Shown: positions 18,465 to 27,725 of the stretch, one piece after another
Position numbering within the stretch: the stretch's first letter is position 1
How the letters are laid out: every line of letters begins with the position of its first letter
NCBI RefSeq assembly: GCF_016899955.1
Contig: NZ_JACJJL010000021.1
Coordinates: 1-64,000, forward strand
Direction of reading: 5' to 3'
From: Marseilla massiliensis
GTDB taxonomy: Bacteria; Bacteroidota; Bacteroidia; Bacteroidales; Bacteroidaceae
Length of the DNA stretch: 64,000 bases
Made by a program: the position numbers and the translations under genes
Notes under the pieces: generated by a model
Seen by the model: only the letters and a program-made list of their open reading frames with translations
Database searches by the model: none
Told to the model about the DNA's origin: nothing

Positions 18465-19460
18465 CTACCAGTAACAAGCGCCTTCTACTTGATTTGCATT
18501 TTTGGGACGACCTTTCTCTCCTGGCCGTATCCAATATTCATTAATTAGTTTTGAATATGTACCAACAGGTATTCCCCATTCTTTGACACCATAATTAGGA
18601 TTTTCCCATCTATTACCGATAATACCAAACAGCAGTTGTAAAGCACCTGCCAGATGAATCGCTTTCTTCCCCTGCCTTTTAACATGAGCAGCTAGACACA
18701 TTCCATATGCTCCACAACCAATAAGGCACACGTCATAGTCGTGTTTATCTATCTCATCTTTCATCCATTGTAAAGCATCAAACCAATTTGTAAAACCATT
18801 GTCTTCTCCACCCAAACTCTGGACAGCTTGTATTACCTCCAGTCTAAAAGATGGTAGTACTAGTTTGTTATAAAATAGGTTCGCTCTACTGTTATTATAT
18901 TGTTCCAACATTTGGCATGCAAAAGGATGTACCACAAGCACCTTTTTGCCCTCAAGAGCGCGTGTCCAAGGTGATTGCACCCAAAAAGGCTCCAAATCCT
19001 TAAGGAACACCTTGTGTGTATGAGCTAATTCGTCTTTAATATAGTTTTCCATTTTGAGCCAGGAGCCAAGCACATCAATTTGCTTAACATCCTCCAAAAC
19101 AGTTTCTACGAACCTTGCCACCAAGTGTTCATCTGCGGGGAAAAAACCCGAAAAATCTCTTATTTTGCGGCATAGCACATCCTTGTTCCACCATATGGGG
19201 CAATCGCCCTTGATGAATTTCAAGATGTTATGCTTGTCTTTAGACATTTCTAGGAAGCCTATAATAGTAGTCAGCTCCGTACTCCCAAAGCGAGTTATCA
19301 TGCAAGGCCTGTCAGATATAAGAAGCCCATATATCAAATCTGATGCTTCTTCTGGAGACACAGGAACATCCTCTGGCCGAACATGGAACCCATCACCACG
19401 AGAAAAACGTTGATACAGGTTACGAAGCCTTATTAAAACGCTGTAATATGCTTTCATCAT
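18465..19460 (-). CDS. GT-D fold glycosyltransferase-like protein
   Basis: A soluble 331-residue protein with no signal peptide. PCMITRFGSTELTTI near residue 53 resembles the R-[FY]-G-x-x-E motif of the GT-D (DUF1792-like) glycosyltransferases. VLVVHPFACQMLEQYN and DVCLIGCGAYGMCLAAHVKRQGKKAIHLAG near the C-terminus fit the same group, common in capsule clusters. The start overlaps the tail of the decayed acyltransferase gene by about 40 bases. Family assignment is from remembered motifs and moderately certain; substrate unknown. Confidence 0.6.
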   Translation of the reverse strand: MMKAYYSVLIRLRNLYQRFSRGDGFHVRPEDVPVSPEEASDLIYGLLISDRPCMITRFGSTELTTIIGFLEMSKDKHNILKFIKGDCPIWWNKDVLCRKIRDFSGFFPADEHLVARFVETVLEDVKQIDVLGSWLKMENYIKDELAHTHKVFLKDLEPFWVQSPWTRALEGKKVLVVHPFACQMLEQYNNSRANLFYNKLVLPSFRLEVIQAVQSLGGEDNGFTNWFDALQWMKDEIDKHDYDVCLIGCGAYGMCLAAHVKRQGKKAIHLAGALQLLFGIIGNRWENPNYGVKEWGIPVGTYSKLINEYWIRPGEKGRPKNANQVEGACYW

Positions 19461-20534
19461 TATTTAACATTAAAAATTTTTCACTAGCAATGTTCAATGC
19501 AACAGAGATTACACATGATGTAAAGAATAAGAGGGGCTTTGAAATAGAGTCCTCCACATAACGTGGTATACAATTAACCACACCATGAATCAAGAATAAC
19601 TGGCACTTATATTACCAAACAACACGATTGATCTTATTGAAAGAACACGAGCTAATACCGAGTTTGTCTGCATTATAGATAATAGAAGTAGAGATAAAAA
19701 TAATTCTGCCAATATCGGTTTTATATGGTCTATGAAGGAAGTGTTATTCAACAAATACGTCATCATTAGAATGAAGATGAAAGGTAAAAGATACCGTTCC
19801 CCGATCTTTTGTTCGTTGAACCGGTTTAGTAAAGCCAATCTAACGATAAAGCATCCCATTATGAAAAATCCAAAATTATAGAATGGGCTTAAATAACTAA
19901 CCCTAGACATGTATATGTTAGGATTATTGATTGGTATCAGATGTGCCGGGGAAATATTACTAACAAATTTTATAAATTAATTGTATTGTTAATGTTACTA
20001 TAACCGCACAATAACATTGCTTGATTGACATGCTATTTATAGAATTTACCTTTTGGGGAAAAGTGTATGCAATTATCCAAATTATAAATAGTGCCGAAAT
20101 ATACCATGCTGAACCATTATAGCTTATATTAATACTTACATGTGGAATTAAGTCTTGTGTATAGGTAAGGCATAACGGCAAACTAATGATTGCATAGATC
20201 CAATCGTAAGAGTGTTTGGTATTCTCCCACAACCAAAGAACACAATGATAAACGTTATAATGTATAGAAAATATAACTTATGAAATTTCTATCTGCAAAC
20301 TCTTATTTTAGTTGACCAATTAAGTTCTGGGATTATTCTCATCTTGTTAGAAAAAAGAAATCCACTTAACATAAAGAAAGCAATTAAGCAACTACTTCCT
20401 TGGTCATCTGCAAACCTCCCCAATTCTCCTAGTCCCTCGTCAAACCAAAAAGTCTGTGTGCGCATGATTAATATCCCCATAATCGCCAAACCACGTACAG
20501 CTTGTAACTGGATGCCCCCCAATTTAATTGCCAT
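19420..20534 (-). pseudogene. Acyltransferase family 3 gene, multiple frameshifts
   Basis: Successive pieces of one membrane acyltransferase are spread over several frames: the N-terminal signature GIQLQAVRGLAIMGILIM (20534 to about 20289), then LYFLYIITFIIVFF, LWENTKHSYDW onward (20232-19960), MSRVSYLSPFYNFGFFIMG (19910-19590), and a last segment FLIHGVVNCIPRYVEDS that reads to a stop at 19420-19422. At least four frame changes or stops (near 20287, 20240, 19970 and 19598) separate them. The usual His after GLAIMGILIM is replaced by Arg (MRTQ). The start overlaps the flippase stop, so it was once part of the operon. Confidence 0.8.
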
Positions 20535-22056
20535 GCTTTGCTAATTTTATAATTTTTTCTACTATCATGGTTTTAAGATGCTTAGGTAATGCAAATACAA
20601 ATATTATTAGGGCGACAGAACATCCAGCAAGAATAGTACTGCAAATACAGCCAATTGCATTATGTGGTATTACTAAATACAACACAACAGGCGCAATCAA
20701 ACAAATAACTGTGAACTTTGCCACGGGTATGATTACTTTTGAAATAAATATATGAACATCAAAGCTCACGATATTATGCAAAAGATATAAATGTATCGCC
20801 ATGTTTATAATGCAAGATATAAGCACTGGGATATAACATGATATCGGAGAGAAACCTAAATAGAATAATAAATAGGCTGCGCCAACTACTAGAGCGTTAA
20901 TAGATGCAATTATGACATTCAATCTTTTTACGTTTCCTGTAGCTTGTATACCCATTGCTACCGGATCAGTCATCGCATTTACAAAGGATACAGCAAAAAT
21001 GAAACGCACGAAAGCAACAGTATACTCAGGTACCTCTACCAACCAAATTTCCAATAGTCCATCAATATTTATTGTCAACGGTATAATCACACACAAAAGT
21101 AGATATGAACAATATTTTGAATTATTGCATATGAGGGCTTGCATTTCTTTAATTTCACCTGCAGCATAATATTTCATTACTTGTGGTCGGCAAGGTGTTT
21201 GAAAGCTACTGTACATTTGGCGGACAATATTATTTACTTGCATAGCAACTCCACGAGCAGCGTTTACTACTGTGCCATAGAATACATTGATTAAGATATT
21301 TATTCCTTGATCTATCAGAAGAGTTGACAATGCACCAACCATATTCCAACTGGAATATGAAAGCATATTCTTGAACAAGTTTTTATCAAACCCGAATTTC
21401 ATCGAGCATTCGTCAAACTTTCTTATGCAATACCATCTGTATATTAAAACATTTAAGAAATTAACCATAAACATCAACATCGCATATAACTTCAGTTTAT
21501 CAAAATCAAACAATAACAGAAGATATACGATAAGGAGTTTCATTACTGCATCGAATATACTCATATAAGCATAGACATTCATACGCTCATGAGATATTAT
21601 TGATGCGGAAAATGGTGTTTGTGTGATTGTGAGTATTGTCGAGAATAAGGCAAACTGATAGACCCAATTGGCCGCCTCCATTCTCACTGGGTCTATATTT
21701 AAATATGAGTTAACAAACCGAAGTCCAACTGTTTCACCTAGCAAAAGAATAATTCCTGCAGATACGGCGGATAATGTAACAGTCGTAGCAAAAGTCCTCT
21801 TAAGTTCTATTATATCTCCCTTGCCTAAAGCAATGGTGAGAAATCGTGATGTGCCACCGGACAATATCGTATTTACATATGTAAGAAGTACAATTATTCC
21901 ACCGGTTACATTGTAGATGCCATAATCAGAAACCCCCAACACATCTAGAACGACTCTTGACGTGTATAGGCTTACAGCCATCGTCAAAATCATTCTTAAA
22001 TATAGATATAGAGTATTCTTAGCTAATCGTTTGTTGTTATTGTTATAATTACTCAT
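20524..22056 (-). CDS. wzx: Polysaccharide flippase (Wzx/MATE-like)
   Basis: A 510-residue membrane protein with about 12-14 hydrophobic segments. The N-terminus has KRLAKNTLYLYLRMILTMAV and YTSRVVLDVLGVSDYGIYNV, typical of Wzx oligosaccharide flippases of Bacteroidales. It would carry undecaprenyl-PP-linked repeat units to the periplasmic face, where the polymerase at 17215-18462 acts. Length is at the upper end for Wzx but common for this subgroup. It overlaps the start of the decayed acyltransferase gene. Confidence 0.88.
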   Translation of the reverse strand: MSNYNNNNKRLAKNTLYLYLRMILTMAVSLYTSRVVLDVLGVSDYGIYNVTGGIIVLLTYVNTILSGGTSRFLTIALGKGDIIELKRTFATTVTLSAVSAGIILLLGETVGLRFVNSYLNIDPVRMEAANWVYQFALFSTILTITQTPFSASIISHERMNVYAYMSIFDAVMKLLIVYLLLLFDFDKLKLYAMLMFMVNFLNVLIYRWYCIRKFDECSMKFGFDKNLFKNMLSYSSWNMVGALSTLLIDQGINILINVFYGTVVNAARGVAMQVNNIVRQMYSSFQTPCRPQVMKYYAAGEIKEMQALICNNSKYCSYLLLCVIIPLTINIDGLLEIWLVEVPEYTVAFVRFIFAVSFVNAMTDPVAMGIQATGNVKRLNVIIASINALVVGAAYLLFYLGFSPISCYIPVLISCIINMAIHLYLLHNIVSFDVHIFISKVIIPVAKFTVICLIAPVVLYLVIPHNAIGCICSTILAGCSVALIIFVFALPKHLKTMIVEKIIKLAKHGN

Positions 22057-22065
22057 AACTTGTCG

Positions 22066-22680
22066 TTAGTTCTGTCTAATAACTTTGCATGGAATTCCTA
22101 CTGCCACACAATTCGCTGGCAGGCTATGCGTCACTACGCTATTCATTCCGACCACGGTATTTGCGCCAATGGTAACACCTTTTTTTACAACGACGTTTGC
22201 GCCTAAAAACACATTATCTTCAATGATTATAGGCATGGGGGGGGTAGTTCTAGCATCTTCAAAATGAGCGTCCCCATCCATAATTAGTGTATTGGCACCA
22301 CAACGGACATTGTTACCGATAGTGATTTCATTGAAACACCAAATTGATGTTCCACTGAAACCACAATTATCACCAATTGTTATTGAACATGTTCTAGAAT
22401 GCAAAGGGGTTGCTGAAACAATTATTTTGTGATTTAGACCAATACGATTTGAAACCGGCGACGACCTAAATATGCATTTTTTACCAATTCTAATACTTCC
22501 CCCATTATTCAACTCAAAGTGTGGTTTACCATAGAAGATACAACTTTTACCAATTGCTACACCTTGCAGCTTCAGCAAAGTATATGTAAATGCTGTGACA
22601 ATTTTCGATGCTAAGCTTATAGAATTCCGTCGAATATAGTTTAACAGCCGATTACATAAAGGGGATTTATTTGCAGTCAT
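22066..22680 (-). CDS. Hexapeptide-repeat acyltransferase (maltose/serine acetyltransferase-like)
   Basis: A 204-residue left-handed beta-helix acetyltransferase. Repeats run from GVAIGKSCIFYGKP to VTIGANTVVGMNSVVTHSLP. LIMDGDAHFEDARTTPPMPIII includes the catalytic-type His, and the C-terminus CVAVGIPCKVIRQN is the family closing motif. A hydrophobic N-terminal stretch may attach it to the membrane. It starts 116 bases after the end of the decayed gene upstream and ends 9 bases before the flippase start. Confidence 0.85.
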   Translation of the reverse strand: MTANKSPLCNRLLNYIRRNSISLASKIVTAFTYTLLKLQGVAIGKSCIFYGKPHFELNNGGSIRIGKKCIFRSSPVSNRIGLNHKIIVSATPLHSRTCSITIGDNCGFSGTSIWCFNEITIGNNVRCGANTLIMDGDAHFEDARTTPPMPIIIEDNVFLGANVVVKKGVTIGANTVVGMNSVVTHSLPANCVAVGIPCKVIRQN

Positions 22681-22795
22681 TTATAAGATAATATATTATC
22701 TGATTAATAGTTTGATCCTTAATAGGATTCTGTCAATCCTATTAATTGCGGGTACAACATAAATATTATATCTGTTCTTTATTATTCTTTTCAGA

Positions 22796-23545
22796 TTACA
22801 ACGGCTTGGTAGGCATTTCATTTATAAATCCTCTCACAGAGAAATCCATTTCAATATTATTATCTTTAAATAATTTGTAGCCTCACGAATCCACCGCCCT
22901 TTTACAATTCCTGTAAAGATATATCGTATGATTTCAAACTCATTGAGTTTAACCCACGTTCTATCAACGACAAAATATCGATGATTAAATATAGAGGAAC
23001 GTTTAGAATCATATCTTTCAAACTGCCAAGCGTCTTCTCTCAACTTTAACAATTCAAAAATTCTTCCTTCCGCCATTATTTCTGGTCATATATTATGTTA
23101 TCAAGATGCTCATATTCGGACTTTCCAGATGCAAGAAGAGACTGGTCGGTAAGGTGAATACATTTTATTTCGCTATTAGCTAACATCCAATCGGCGGAAC
23201 TAGCGACAATCTCAGATTTTACTTTTGCTTTAAGAAAATTATCTTCATGGAGATACAAAATGATTTCATAATCAATTTGTTCTAATGCCCAATATAAACA
23301 CTGACTCCAAGTGGCTCTTTTCTTTTTGGGGAAATTATTGCGTAAGCATCCTTCAATGTTAAATATTTAAATCCCGAATAATAATACTGTCTTAATTCTG
23401 TATTTAAGTATACATTGCCTTCATAATCTGGCCAATACTGGCAAATAGCGTGAAAAATGGATCCAAACAATCTTCAAACTTATCACAAGTATTTCTAAAA
23501 TCGAGTATTTCAAAAATTCCAAACAATTGAGAATTCCCTTCGAAT
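22796..23545 (-). pseudogene. Decayed capsule-locus gene (family of unknown function)
   Basis: Fragments in different frames reconstruct one protein: CDKFEDCLDPFF, then QYWPDYEGNVYLNTELRQYY, then KKKRATWSQCLYWALEQIDY and EDNFLKAKVKSEIV with CIHLTDQSLL, then EDAWQFERYDSKRSS with WVKLNEFEIIRYIFTGIVKG, and a last LFKDNNIEMDFSVRGF ending at 22796. Frame changes lie near 23455, 23340, 23056-23060 (a run of five A) and 22860, with a stop at 23076-23078 where about 15-20 residues also seem deleted. The intact family is common in Bacteroidota capsule clusters and may be a glycosyltransferase, but its function is not known to me. It lies between ugd and an acetyltransferase gene. Confidence 0.75.
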
Positions 23546-23553
23546 ATAACTAA

Positions 23554-24804
23554 TTAATCCCTCCTAAATATATCCCTTGTATACACCTTATCCACCACAT
23601 CGTCCAAGCAAGCATCATAGCGGTTTGCGATGATAGCCTGGCTCTGCGACTTAAAAGCATTGAGGTCGTTCACCACTCGGCTGCCAAAGAATGTGCTGCC
23701 GCCTTCAAGTGTAGGTTCATAGATTATCACTTCAGCTCCTTTTGCCTTAATACGTTTCATTACGCCTTGGATTGACGACTGCCGGAAGTTGTCCGAGTTT
23801 GATTTCATCGTAAGACGGTAAACACCAACAACACATCTCTTTTCTTCTGACGGATTGAAGTCACCACGGTTGTAATAGTCATAGTAACCTGCTTTGTGAA
23901 GAACACGGTCAGCAATGAAGTCTTTTCTTGTCCTGTTACTTTCTACGATTGCTTGGATTAAGTTTTCAGGAACATCAGCGTAGTTGGCAAGCAGCTGTTT
24001 TGTGTCTTTAGGTAAACAGTAACCACCATAACCAAAGCTTGGGTTGTTGTAATGTGTCCCGATACGTGGGTCAAGACAAACGCCATTGATGATTGCTTGC
24101 GTGTCAAGACCTTTCATCTCGGCATAGGTATCAAGTTCGTTGAAATAGCTTACCCGCAGAGCAAGGTAGGTATTGGCGAAGAGCTTCACGGCTTCGGCCT
24201 CAGTCAACCCCATGAAGAGCGTGTCTATATTTTCCTTGATTGCTCCCTCTTGCAGTAGGGCGGCAAACTGCCGAGCAGCCTTATCTAGCCTTTCATCACC
24301 ATCTGGACGGCCAACTATGATGCGACTGGGATAGAGATTATCGTAGAGAGCCTTGCTCTCACGCAGGAATTCTGGCGAGAAAATTATGTTCTCTGTATTC
24401 AGCTTTTTGCGTACACTCTCAGTATATCCCACAGGGATGGTGCTCTTTATCACCATAATGGCATTGGGGTTGACGCTCTTTACCAGCTCAATGACCTCTT
24501 CAACATGGCTCGTATCGAAGTAATTCTTAACTGGGTCATAGTTGGTTGGGGCAGCTATGACCACAAAGTCTGCATCAGAGTAAGCCTTTGCGCCGTCAAG
24601 GGTAGCAACAAGATCCAGAGGTTTTTCTGCAAGATACTTTTCAATATACTCATCTTGTATCGGAGACTTACGTTTGTTTATCAAATCAACCTTTTCTGGT
24701 ATCACATCCACAGCCACTACATGATGATTCTGACTTAAGAGAGTCGCAATACTAAGCCCGACGTATCCTGTGCCGGCAACAGCTATATTTATATTCTTAT
24801 CCAT
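23554..24804 (-). CDS. ugd: UDP-glucose/UDP-sugar 6-dehydrogenase
   Basis: An NAD-dependent two-step oxidase converting UDP-glucose (or a related UDP-hexose) to the uronic acid. The N-terminal Rossmann loop is [36 protein letters not shown], and the catalytic Cys in [15 protein letters not shown] are all present. Its 416 residues are slightly longer than the E. coli enzyme. It is the first biosynthetic gene after upxY, 335 bases downstream of it, and implies an acidic sugar in the polymer. Composition is intermediate between host and the AT-rich core. Confidence 0.93.
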   Translation of the reverse strand: MDKNINIAVAGTGYVGLSIATLLSQNHHVVAVDVIPEKVDLINKRKSPIQDEYIEKYLAEKPLDLVATLDGAKAYSDADFVVIAAPTNYDPVKNYFDTSHVEEVIELVKSVNPNAIMVIKSTIPVGYTESVRKKLNTENIIFSPEFLRESKALYDNLYPSRIIVGRPDGDERLDKAARQFAALLQEGAIKENIDTLFMGLTEAEAVKLFANTYLALRVSYFNELDTYAEMKGLDTQAIINGVCLDPRIGTHYNNPSFGYGGYCLPKDTKQLLANYADVPENLIQAIVESNRTRKDFIADRVLHKAGYYDYYNRGDFNPSEEKRCVVGVYRLTMKSNSDNFRQSSIQGVMKRIKAKGAEVIIYEPTLEGGSTFFGSRVVNDLNAFKSQSQAIIANRYDACLDDVVDKVYTRDIFRRD

Positions 24805-25139
24805 AATTTAAATGTATAATGATTTAAGCAATAATAATGTAAAGACATTTCTATTGCCATAGCATAACCAATATAACGAATTCGTATATATTTAATAGTA
24901 CTGTGCCAACAATGGTTATGAATTATACCATATCGACCAGACTTACCTTATCTATTATTTATAATACATCCCTAACACAAACTACCGCAACATATACCCA
25001 CCTCGCGAAACCAATCAACAAGCATAGTAAATTCACTCTACCATGTAACATCTGGCGTTGGGAGGAATGGCGGGAAGACTTGCGAATAAATTCGTGTTGA
25101 TAAGTTATATTACAATTATCGTGAATTGCGCGGATAAGT
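24805..25139 (-). other. Leader between upxY and ugd
   Basis: An AT-rich 335-base gap inside the operon. A 65-codon frame at 24959-25156 overlaps the upxY end and looks spurious. No clear terminator hairpin or promoter was found. Such a spacer between an UpxY gene and the first sugar gene is where antitermination would matter, but nothing in the sequence proves it. Confidence 0.3.
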
Positions 25140-25715
25140 TCAAACAACCTCGACATACTCGGGGCTGACGTCGACGCCGACGGAGAGGAGGTTGGGCAGC
25201 TCTACGAGCAGGCGGCGGGTGCGTGTGCCGCGCAGCTTGAGGAGCCGGCCTTCGTAGCCGTCGAGGGGGCCTCCGACGATGCGGACTGTGCGTCCGAGCA
25301 TTGCCGGCGTTATCTCGTCGGGGCGGTAATAGCGTGGACTGTCGGCCGTATTTACCGCACGCATGAAGCGCTCCATCTCTTCGTCGGGCACGGTCATGTG
25401 GCGGTTGTGGTAATTGCGCACAAAGCGGTAACGCAATGTTGGCGTGGCCTCGATGATGGGCGAGAGCACCGACAGCGTGGAACGCGCGAAGAGCAAGTCT
25501 TGCACAACGGGCACCAACTCCCGCCGCCGTTTCCCCCCCTGCGTGAATACGCGTTCGTGCATGGGCGTGAAACATACAATCCCACGCATGGCAAGCAACT
25601 TGTAGGCCGGCAACTTGGCGTGCACCGGCTTCATGTCGCATAGCACAAACCACTGCCTCCGCTCGCCGGACTCTTCGTTTGGCAAAGCCGTCACACTGTC
25701 GTCAACGCTGCACAT
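25140..25715 (-). CDS. upxY: UpxY-type transcription antiterminator (NusG paralogue)
   Basis: A 191-residue specialised NusG. An N-terminal NGN domain (WFVLCDMKPVHAKLPAYKLL onward, residues ~22-115) is followed by a C-terminal KOW domain (MLGRTVRIVGGPLDGYEGRL, residues ~138-175). In Bacteroides, UpxY proteins load onto RNA polymerase in the 5' leader of their own capsule operon and stop early termination. As first gene of the leftward capsule locus it fits exactly that role. No upxZ repressor gene lies next to it in this window, and its GC content is that of the host, unlike the genes it probably controls. Confidence 0.9.
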   Translation of the reverse strand: MCSVDDSVTALPNEESGERRQWFVLCDMKPVHAKLPAYKLLAMRGIVCFTPMHERVFTQGGKRRRELVPVVQDLLFARSTLSVLSPIIEATPTLRYRFVRNYHNRHMTVPDEEMERFMRAVNTADSPRYYRPDEITPAMLGRTVRIVGGPLDGYEGRLLKLRGTRTRRLLVELPNLLSVGVDVSPEYVEVV

Positions 25716-26390
25716 AAGAAAGGGGTTACGTATGTGTCATTCTTGCCCAAAGAGCAAACCTTTTAGTACCTCACGGCAGTGTATCTTACTGAAAGCCATG
25801 AAGTTACAATAGAATCATTAAGAAGTTGCGGGCAAAATGCGATTGCCATTTTATCTTTGTTTAAAGCCTTGTCCGGGAAGCCACCCGGGCCACATCACTC
25901 AGGCACGCATCACAGCTTGTGGCGCCATGGCGCCCTATGCGCAGCAGGCTTTTTCGCGTGCAAAAATACACAAAATACTTGAGACGGCGGCCTTTTCAAT
26001 GCTAAAATAAGCGCATGTTGAAAATTGTTCTAATATAGATTATGGCCACACGAGGAGGGAAAAGAGTATGGCGGCGACCGTTTTTGAATTGTCCTTCAAC
26101 ACTTTAATTATCTTACAAAACAGAAGTAAAATGCGTTTATCACCTTATTTTTAACATTTGGCCGGGCCCACCAAGCCACAAGAGCCGGGCCGCCCGAATA
26201 CCCCCGGCGCAAGGCAGGCGGCGGCGCGGGCCACGTCGGCCCCCTACGGCGGATGCCGCCCGGCCGCTACAACACCCATGAACAGGTTTGCGGCCTGCCG
26301 GCGTATACCTTGCCGGCAGGCCGCATTCACATTTGCGTGGCGCCCCATCCCGCCGCCGGGGGCCGGGCTACGGCAGCCACAAGATGCGGT
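25716..26390. other. Intergenic region upstream of upxY
   Basis: This 675-base region should hold the capsule promoter. The best minus-strand -7 candidate is TATTTTTG (complement at 25961-25968), about 245 bases before upxY, without a convincing -33 partner. No inverted-repeat pair of the kind that flanks invertible capsule promoters was found by eye. A perfect 14-base palindrome GGCGCCATGGCGCC lies at about 25920-25933. A strong hairpin at 26290-26324 probably ends transcription of the GIN-domain gene. Confidence 0.4.
26290..26324 (-). terminator. Hairpin downstream of the GIN-domain gene
   Basis: A perfect 13-bp inverted repeat (GCGGCCTGCCGGC at 26290-26302, complement at 26312-26324) with a 9-base loop lies about 65 bases after the stop codon of the GIN-domain gene. 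It has no long U-tract on the minus strand, so termination efficiency is uncertain. Confidence 0.5.
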
Positions 26391-27260
26391 TTAAAGCTTG
26401 TGCAGCCATTTCGCCGACGGCACATCCATCTTCGGATTGCCCTTGTAACCGATAGAGGCTGCACCGCTGCGGTCGACCTTCAGCGAGGCCACCGCATGGC
26501 AATTAACCTTGCTGGCGCCCGAGGCCGAGGCCGAAACGCGCTGGGCCACACACTTCTCGGCATTGACATTCGCCGCGCCCGAGGTGGAATAGTCGGCGTC
26601 GACGGCCGTGCCCTTAACAAAGGCCTTGCTGGCGCCCGACAGGCCGATGGTTGATTTCTCAACCTGCTGGTCTACGTCTACCTTGCTCGCCCCAGACATG
26701 TCAAACGATGCCGTCTTGGCCTTCAGCTTGCCAAGCGACAGGTTTGAGGAGCCGCTGGCATCGACGTCGAGGTCGGTACAGCTGACCGATGCCCCCGAAA
26801 ACCTTGAAGCGCCCGAGAGCGACAAGTCCAGCCTGCGGGCCGATATGGCGCCGTCGGCCACAAACCTTGACGCTCCCCTGAGATCGACGCCACTGAGTGA
26901 AGGCGACGAAACGCGCACCTCAAACTTGTCGAGCGACTGTATGGCGCCATCATACTTGATGCCCACCAAGAGGTTTCCGTCGTTAACCTTCACATAAACA
27001 TATTCCATCAGATTGTCAGACGTGCAAACCTCCACTTTCTGCGGGCCTGAAGTCTGGGTGTAAACCACCGTGGCCACACCCGAAGCCTCTATGGTGCTGA
27101 ACTTGCCAACGCTGTAACTCTTTGTCACATAGTTGCCGCTTGCCTTTATAGACTTGCCGCCGCTGCCAATCTGATGCAGCACCGTCTGCGCTGATTTTTC
27201 AGTGCAAGCCCCCAGCGATAAAAGCGCTACAGAGGCAAATAAAAATGCCATCAATCTCAT
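26391..27260 (-). CDS. GIN-domain (DUF2807) lipoprotein
   Basis: A 289-residue exported protein. The start at 27260 (MRLMAFLFASVALLSLGACTEK) gives a clean lipoprotein signal with Cys in LSLGAC; a longer frame beginning at 27323 would bury it. The mature part is made of short repeats such as SGASRFSG, SGSSNLSLG, MSGASKVDV and LSGASKAFV, the right-handed parallel beta-helix pattern of the head GIN/auto-transporter adhesin domain. It probably sits on the outer membrane or periplasmic side. The family's role is not established. Confidence 0.82.
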   Translation of the reverse strand: MRLMAFLFASVALLSLGACTEKSAQTVLHQIGSGGKSIKASGNYVTKSYSVGKFSTIEASGVATVVYTQTSGPQKVEVCTSDNLMEYVYVKVNDGNLLVGIKYDGAIQSLDKFEVRVSSPSLSGVDLRGASRFVADGAISARRLDLSLSGASRFSGASVSCTDLDVDASGSSNLSLGKLKAKTASFDMSGASKVDVDQQVEKSTIGLSGASKAFVKGTAVDADYSTSGAANVNAEKCVAQRVSASASGASKVNCHAVASLKVDRSGAASIGYKGNPKMDVPSAKWLHKL

Positions 27261-27725
27261 AATACACTGTTTTTGGTTAATACTTATATTATATAGACGC
27301 ATTGGAAGAAACAAATGTTGCATCGGAACCTAAATATTTATCCGATGCTGCAAAATATCCGCACAACAGAACAAACGGTGGAAGCCAGGGCCACCGTCTG
27401 CGCCGCCATTTCACCGAATGCGGCAAAAACAGACTTGCCAGGCCGCAACCGGGCATCATACAGACCATGGCCTGTTTCTGAAATTACCTGCAACAGGCCA
27501 CCATGCGCTGAATGTTTGTTCCGCCATCAGCATCATGCCCCACAAACGCCAACATCACGCAGCCGCGCCGCCCCACCACGGGCGCCGCCCGAAGACAAGC
27601 CGGGGCAAGGCTGCCGCCACACCTGCGGCTGCGCTGACAGCAAGCAGGGCACTGCTGCCCCACCCCGCCGCACCGCCGGTGTTTGCGGTTGCCTTGCCCC
27701 GAAAGTCAGGCCACGGCCATACCGG
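27261..27725. other. Intergenic region between GIN gene and sugar symporter
   Basis: No gene is supported in these 465 bases. A hairpin with 8-bp arms GCATCGGA/TCCGATGC (27320-27327 and 27341-27348) and a 13-base AT-rich loop lies about 60 bases upstream of the GIN-domain start and could be an operator or leader stem. The rest is GC-rich with no clear promoter motif. Confidence 0.35.

Noticed and set aside
24959..25156. Small gene of 65 codons between upxY and ugd
   Set aside because: It overlaps the upxY 3' end and has no coding features.
25716..26390. Inverted-repeat-flanked invertible promoter upstream of upxY
   Set aside because: No matching repeat pair was found by eye; only a local GGCGCCATGGCGCC palindrome and one terminator-like hairpin are present.
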